A stretch of DNA of 64,000 nucleotides from Vreelandella lionensis. GTDB lineage: Bacteria > Pseudomonadota > Gammaproteobacteria > Pseudomonadales > Halomonadaceae. The position numbers were made by a program, and so were the translations under genes. The notes under the pieces are model-generated. The model did no database searches, was not told the DNA's origin, and saw nothing but the letters and a program-made list of their open reading frames with translations. This document shows, piece after piece, positions 59,773 through 64,000 of the stretch; the stretch's first letter is position 1, and every line of letters starts with the position of its first letter. The stretch is taken from positions 25,623 to 89,622 of the forward strand of contig NZ_MWVI01000035.1 of assembly GCF_002087295.1 (NCBI RefSeq), read 5' to 3'.

Positions 59773-59809
59773 TCGCCCTCTCTCCCTAGCGGGGCACCCG
59801 AAGTGTAAC

Positions 59810-59840
59810 GTCATCGAACCACGTTAAGTGATTCGATGAC
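59810..59840. other. Stem-loop between mntR and the BON-protein gene
   Basis: GTCATCGAA (59810-59818) and TTCGATGAC (59832-59840) are perfect 9-bp complements with a 13-nt loop that can pair partly. It lies between convergent genes and may terminate both, but there is no T-tract. Confidence 0.45.
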
Positions 59841-59877
59841 TAAACCGAATGTTATCGGCCTCTAGCATAGAGCGTAT

Positions 59878-60531
59878 TCAGATCTTGATATTATCCGTCA
59901 CCTTCCAGACACCAGGTGAATTCCATGCAGCCTGGTGTATGAGCTCTTTCTCTGCAAAATTGTGGGCTTTGCCACTTAGCGTGACATTATGATCATGCAC
60001 ATCTACTTTAATGGCATTAGCATCTTGAAGCGCTCTTCGTTTAAGTGCGGCCTCAATATTAGCCTTAACCGCCGTCGTTGTCGGCTTAGGCTTGAGAACA
60101 ATCTGGTTACTAACACCGGTAACACCTGCTAAATACCGAATAGAGCTTGTAGCTAGGCGACGTTGATACTCCCAGGGCACCTCCCCTGTTAGCGTTACCC
60201 ATCCATCTTCAACCATTACCTTAATCGGGTCGTTGGGAATAAATACATTCCACTCAAGCGTGTTCTTAACCGCACGTGCTATATCAGCATCAGTGCGCTG
60301 GTTCTCTCCTGGCAATTTTACGTCAATTTCCACGGCTACTCCTTTAATACCATCAACCCGCTGAGCCGCCTTCTCTGCATGCCATTTTTCAGCGTAACTA
60401 TCAACATGACCCGCTAATGTTACAATGCCGTCTTTTACCTCTACGCCAATATCCGACGCTCGGACAGAGGGTTCATCGCTAAGTTCCGCAAGCACATCTT
60501 TTTGAAGTTGGCTATCTGATTTTGACATCAT
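59878..60531 (-). CDS. Triple BON-domain protein
   Basis: 217 residues from the ATG pair at 60531, just after AGGAGTATTG. Three consecutive BON domains (about 6-72, 80-146, 150-217), each with the glycine-bearing VTLAGHV, VTLTGEVPWEYQR and VTLSGKAHNFAEKELI strands. No signal peptide is seen, so it is probably cytoplasmic, unlike OsmY. BON proteins are linked to osmotic and envelope stress. It lies 63 bp downstream of the Hsp20 gene on the same strand, so the two are probably a stress operon. Confidence 0.9.
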   Translation of the reverse strand: MMSKSDSQLQKDVLAELSDEPSVRASDIGVEVKDGIVTLAGHVDSYAEKWHAEKAAQRVDGIKGVAVEIDVKLPGENQRTDADIARAVKNTLEWNVFIPNDPIKVMVEDGWVTLTGEVPWEYQRRLATSSIRYLAGVTGVSNQIVLKPKPTTTAVKANIEAALKRRALQDANAIKVDVHDHNVTLSGKAHNFAEKELIHQAAWNSPGVWKVTDNIKI

Positions 60532-60594
60532 CAATACTCCTTTTTTTGCAGTTAATCTTTCCGTCAACTAAATGACTTTTAAATAATTTTCGAT

Positions 60595-61122
60595 TTACTT
60601 GACCTCAAGTTTTCTCCGTAACGCCTGTTTGGATTTGGGCATGGTGATTGTCAGGATGCCATCTTTGAATTTGGCCTCTGCATGCTGTGTATCTACATCT
60701 ACAGGCAAGGCAATAGTCCGAGCAAAAGCGCCTTGCCATATTTCCGAGTGATAATATTCATCTTTCTTTTCTTCGGTTTCACCAGATCGCCGCCCTTTTA
60801 ACATCACAGCATGGTCGGTGATCTCAATATCGATCTCCTTACGATCAACACCAGGCATCTCAGCACGAACGACCAGCTCCTTTTCTCGGTCAATAATGTC
60901 AATCTTAGGGTTATTCTGGGCAAAAAAACCGAGCCTTTCCTTTATCACATCATCTCTAAAGAAAGGCTTTAGCCAGCTACGCTCAAAAAACCCCTCCATT
61001 AATCGATCAAATTCTTCAAGCGGATTTAGCGACCGACTGGCTGGTAATGCGCTTGACTCCTGACCCGCAACCACAGGTTTGTTGGCAGTTTTTTCCACGA
61101 CTTCTCTCCTATCTACTTTCAT
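60595..61122 (-). CDS. Hsp20/alpha-crystallin small heat-shock protein
   Basis: ATP-independent holdase chaperone. 175 residues: a variable N-terminus (NPLEEFDRLMEGFFERSW), the alpha-crystallin domain (about 65-160) with NPKIDIIDREKELVVRAEMP, and the GILTI signature in AKFKDGILTITMPK; the C-terminus is RRKLEVK. It resembles the Hsp20 (YhbX/HspA) group more than IbpA. Transcribed with the BON protein. Small Hsps and BON proteins are often induced with PHA production; the PHA synthase lies 400 bp away on the other strand. Confidence 0.94.
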   Translation of the reverse strand: MKVDRREVVEKTANKPVVAGQESSALPASRSLNPLEEFDRLMEGFFERSWLKPFFRDDVIKERLGFFAQNNPKIDIIDREKELVVRAEMPGVDRKEIDIEITDHAVMLKGRRSGETEEKKDEYYHSEIWQGAFARTIALPVDVDTQHAEAKFKDGILTITMPKSKQALRRKLEVK

Positions 61123-61522
61123 CTGATTTCGTCAAAATCCATATCCAGCACGTTTAATCCTAGGCATCAAATAAAATGCCATTAGATGTCACTTGGATAT
61201 TTATAGTGCAAACATTTTTTTTGAAAAGGTGACCAACGTAACGAAAAAGTATTAAAACGTTTAAAAATTGACCCAGAGCAACTTACCTCTCCATGCAATC
61301 AACCAAAATATTATTGCCAAATAAGAGCTTACAGGCCACTTTAAAAATCAAAAACTTAACAAAGCGACATGATACTTTTTACTTATCAGCCAAGCCGATT
61401 TCATAGAAAATTTAAAACGAAGTATCTTTTAAACATAGATCACTCAGTGGCAAAAACGGCTTCAGGATACTAAATCAAAGATAGGCAAGAGACAGGCAGC
61501 CTAACTACCTGTATGAGGTTTC
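61123..61522. other. AT-rich intergenic region between divergent hsp20 and phaC genes
   Basis: 400 bp, clearly AT-richer than most of the window, with several A- and T-runs (for example 61211-61219). It must contain both promoters but no convincing -35/-10 pair was assigned. No gene seen. Confidence 0.5.
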
Positions 61523-63255
61523 ATGTTGATGATTTACGACGACACTCAATACCAAAATATCGACAGGCTAGTACGTGCATCATTGGCCGGGCTAACACTC
61601 GGTATTTCCCCTACATCGGCCATGCTGACTTATTTGGACTGGCTATCTAGCCTCCAGCTTTCTCCTGGAACTCAGGCTCATCTACTACAAAAAGCAATGA
61701 AGAAACATCTTCGTTTACTGGCTTGGGCCAGCCATTCGGCTTTCGACCCCAATGCCACTCCTTGTATGAGCCTTTGCCACAGGATCGTCGTTTTCGTGAT
61801 CCTGCTTGGCGCTATTTTCCCTATAACCTGCTTTATCAAGGTTTTCTTCTTCAACAGCAGTGGTGGCATAACGCTACCACCGGACTACGCGGCTTATCTC
61901 CGCATCACGAACAGGCAGTAGAATTCGGTGCTCGTCAGTGGCTTGATGTGTTCTCGCCCTCCAATTTTTTACTAACCAATCCCACTGTGCTCAAAAAGAC
62001 CTTTGAAAGCGCCAGCGCCAACCTAGTTCAAGGACTACAGCATTGCTGTGAAGATATCCAGAACCACTATCTTGGCAAAAGGCCAGTGGGTGCTGAACAG
62101 TATGTGGTTGGTCAAAATATCGCCATCACGCCAGGCAAGGTGATATATCGTAATCATCTGATTGAGCTAATTCAGTACATCCCTACTACCGAAAGGGTAC
62201 ACGCGATGCCTATACTCATTGTGCCCGCATGGATTATGAAATATTACATCCTGGACCTGTCGCCACATAACTCGCTTGTTAAGTACTTAGTCGATCATGG
62301 CCATACGGTTTTTATAATTTCATGGCGTAACCCAACGCCAGATGATCGCGATATTGGAATGGATGACTATCGGCAACAAGGCATTCTGGCAAGCCTTGAT
62401 ATCATTGAACACCTATTTCCTAGTCAGAAGGTACATGCAGTAGGCTACTGTCTTGGGGGCACACTCTTGGCCATTACCGCTTCTGCAATGGCGAGAGATG
62501 GAGACAATCGTTTAGCCTCAATGACACTCTTCGCCGCGCAAACGGACTTTCGGGAAGCTGGCGAATTGATGCTATTTATTGACGAAAAGCAGCTCGCCTT
62601 CCTTGAAGATTTGATGTGGGCCCAAGGTATTCTTGATACTAAGCAAATGTCCGGCGTCTTCCAGATACTGCGCTCTAACGATTTAATCTGGTCCCGGATC
62701 GTTAACGAGTACCTGTTAGGCAAACGGCAACCCATTAACGATCTCCTCGCTTGGAACATCGACGCAACGCGTATGCCCTACCGTATGCACTCTGAATACT
62801 TGCGTCATCTTTTTTTAAATAATGATCTAGCCGAAGGTCGCCTGCGAGTAGATGGCCGTCCGGTGGCACTTAGCGATATTCAGATACCTATCTTCTGTGT
62901 CGGAACTGAGTGGGATCATGTCGCACCCTGGCGATCCACCTATAGGTTGCTTCTCATTGCAGATGCGCCTGAGATTACTTTTTTACTCACTAGTGGAGGT
63001 CATAACGCGGGTATTATTAGCCCCCCTGAACAATCGCATCGGCATTATCGGATAGCCACCGCCTGTGAAGGTGACTCCTATATTGATCCAGACACCTGGC
63101 TGGAACGCACAGTAATTAAATCAGGTTCATGGTGGGCTGCATGGCAATCATGGTTGGCAACAAGGTCAGGCTCTCTTATTAAGGCACCCGGCGTGGGTTC
63201 ACAAACCTACCCACCGCTCGAAGACGCCCCTGGTAGCTATGTTAGAAAAACATAG
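61523..63255 (+). pseudogene. phaC: Poly(3-hydroxyalkanoate) synthase (frameshift)
   Basis: Polymerises 3-hydroxyacyl-CoA into storage PHA. About 577 residues when one missing base near 61760 is restored (NATP then LYEPLPQDRRFRDPAWRYF). As given the N-terminal piece stops at 61921 and the main frame runs to 63255. PHA synthase features: N-terminal DRRFRDPAW block; lipase-like box GYCLGGT with catalytic Cys at about residue 310; catalytic Asp in TEWDHVAPWRSTYRL; catalytic His in SGGHNAGIISPP. Class I/II-type single subunit. No phaA, phaB or phasin adjoin it. GAGG precedes the ATG; ATG at 61529 is an alternative. Composition is AT-richer than the left of the window. Confidence 0.9.
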
Positions 63256-63680
63256 TCACAAAAACATAGCCAGAAAAGCACAACGCCTGTATTGCTAACT
63301 CGATGAAGATGCTATGCATGCTATGCTCTTTGAGGATGGCTATCAAACAGAGCTGATCAGCATTCACAGTTACAAAGCACCATCTCTCCAGCACAATCGG
63401 CAAAGCATTAAAAAATCACTAAAAGCCAGATAATTATTCTCAGCAAATTTATCAACACAATACGCATGATAAAAGCCATTCTTAAAGACTCTATTTTGTA
63501 CAACCTATAGATACCTATCCCTAATGAACCACACTTCACAAAAAGCTATAAAACAAACACCACAAGCTGCAAGCTTTTCATATAGCTAAAACTCACTGCG
63601 AAACACTATCATTAAATTTCAATTATTCTTCACACTATGCACTGTTCACTCAGGAAAAAACACAGGCAGGGGGAGGGGAT
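63256..63680. other. AT-rich gap between phaC and the regulator gene
   Basis: 425 bp, AT-rich. It has a short direct repeat GCTATGC-ATGCTATGC near 63311-63326 and a 39-codon frame at 63314-63433 (MHAMLFEDGYQTELISIHSY) with no ribosome site, which I cannot support as a gene. No terminator or promoter was assigned. Confidence 0.45.
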
Positions 63681-64000
63681 ATGGAAATACTAAACAAACT
63701 AGGAAGTTTAAATACACATCGAAAACATATATATGGGTCACACTCATTTTTAGAAACACAGGATTTAATCAACCTTTCTCAGCCTCTATTCACATTACGT
63801 AAAAAAAACACGTTAGCTCACCAAGGAAAACCATTTCAAGGATTATACGTTGTACAATGTGGTACATTAAAGCAAATAATTCAACATGAAAATAAAAAGG
63901 AACTAATCTCACATTTCTTTCTTCCTGGCGACATAATAGGCCTAGATGCTATTGGGGAGGGTAATTATTGTGGGTTCTTCGTCACTTCACGTGGATTTGG
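63681..64000 (+). CDS. Crp/Fnr-family regulator, partial (N-terminal part)
   Basis: 106 codons before the right edge. GGGAGGGGAT lies directly before the ATG. The visible part is the cNMP-binding-type sensor domain in Fnr style: GLYVVQCGTLKQIIQHENKK, ELISHFFLPGDIIGLDAIG and GFFVTS. Fnr proper has three N-terminal cysteines for its oxygen-sensing Fe-S cluster; the N-terminus here (MEILNKLGSLNTHRKH) has none, so it is more likely a Crp/Dnr-like member. Codon use is strikingly AT-rich (AAA, ATA, TTA), unlike the rest of the window, which suggests recent acquisition. Whether it regulates phaC is unknown. Confidence 0.8.
   Translation, partial: MEILNKLGSLNTHRKHIYGSHSFLETQDLINLSQPLFTLRKKNTLAHQGKPFQGLYVVQCGTLKQIIQHENKKELISHFFLPGDIIGLDAIGEGNYCGFFVTSRGF

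Noticed and set aside
63314..63433. 39-codon frame after phaC
   Set aside because: No ribosome site, no family likeness, in AT-rich spacer; not supportable as a gene.

Overview
The window is a chromosomal segment of a gammaproteobacterium, most likely Halomonas or a close relative (Halomonadaceae). This rests on the protein sequences, the Rnf/Rsx-nth and accBC-prmA-dusB-fis-purH gene orders, a PHA synthase, several ion-homeostasis genes and moderately GC-rich coding sequence. It is inference: no database search was possible.

Layout. 1-4.2 kb (minus): serC (cut by the left edge), gyrA, and a FadM-type thioesterase. 4.3-9.1 kb (plus): rdgC, an acyltransferase, a small unknown gene and metG. 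9.2-16.7 kb (plus): a tightly overlapping operon of a CHASE4-GGDEF diguanylate cyclase, rsxABCDGE (Rnf electron-transport complex) and nth. 16.7-17.8 kb (minus): a DUF3524/GTDC1-like glycosyltransferase. 17.9-23.3 kb (plus): four genes joined by ATGA overlaps, namely a CheY-like receiver, a membrane protein fusing PAS and degenerate kinase regions to a DnaQ-type exonuclease, a small two-helix membrane protein, and an SLC5 transporter-STAC-histidine kinase. An EAL-HDOD protein follows. 24.6-28.6 kb: HlyU-like protein, argG, rnt, PPi-type phosphofructokinase. 28.6-31.4 kb: IS3-family remnant, a PP2C-kinase fusion with degenerate catalytic residues, ppa. 31.6-39.8 kb (plus): dsbD, accB, accC, prmA, dusB, fis, purH. 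39.9-44.7 kb (mostly minus): aldehyde dehydrogenase, folE, a secreted unknown, srkA, comF-like gene. Then tRNA-Leu(UAG), two envelope unknowns, an SDR oxidoreductase, fxsA, groES-groEL behind a sigma-32-type promoter, and trmJ. 51.4-56.4 kb: NhaC-type antiporter, MFS transporter with a 42-residue partner, K+ channel, CPA2 cation/proton antiporter. 56.5-59.8 kb: Mn/Zn-type ABC transporter divergent from mntR, with a MntR-like operator between them. 59.9-64 kb: BON protein, Hsp20, PHA synthase, and the start of a Crp/Fnr-type regulator in distinctly AT-rich DNA.

Sequence quality. Eleven genes, several of them normally essential or core (metG, purH, prmA), carry single- or two-base indels or in-frame stops that restore an intact protein if undone. 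So many independent lesions in 64 kb point to assembly or sequencing error rather than gene decay. These genes are marked pseudogene only to record that the reading frame is broken as given.

Most interesting points: the receiver/exonuclease/small membrane protein/SLC5-kinase operon; replacement of the flavin-attachment threonine of RsxD by lysine; a bacterial homologue of the queuosine-tRNA mannosyltransferase family next to a 16-bp perfect hairpin; a diguanylate cyclase translationally coupled to the Rnf operon; and an AT-rich stress/PHA segment at the right end.
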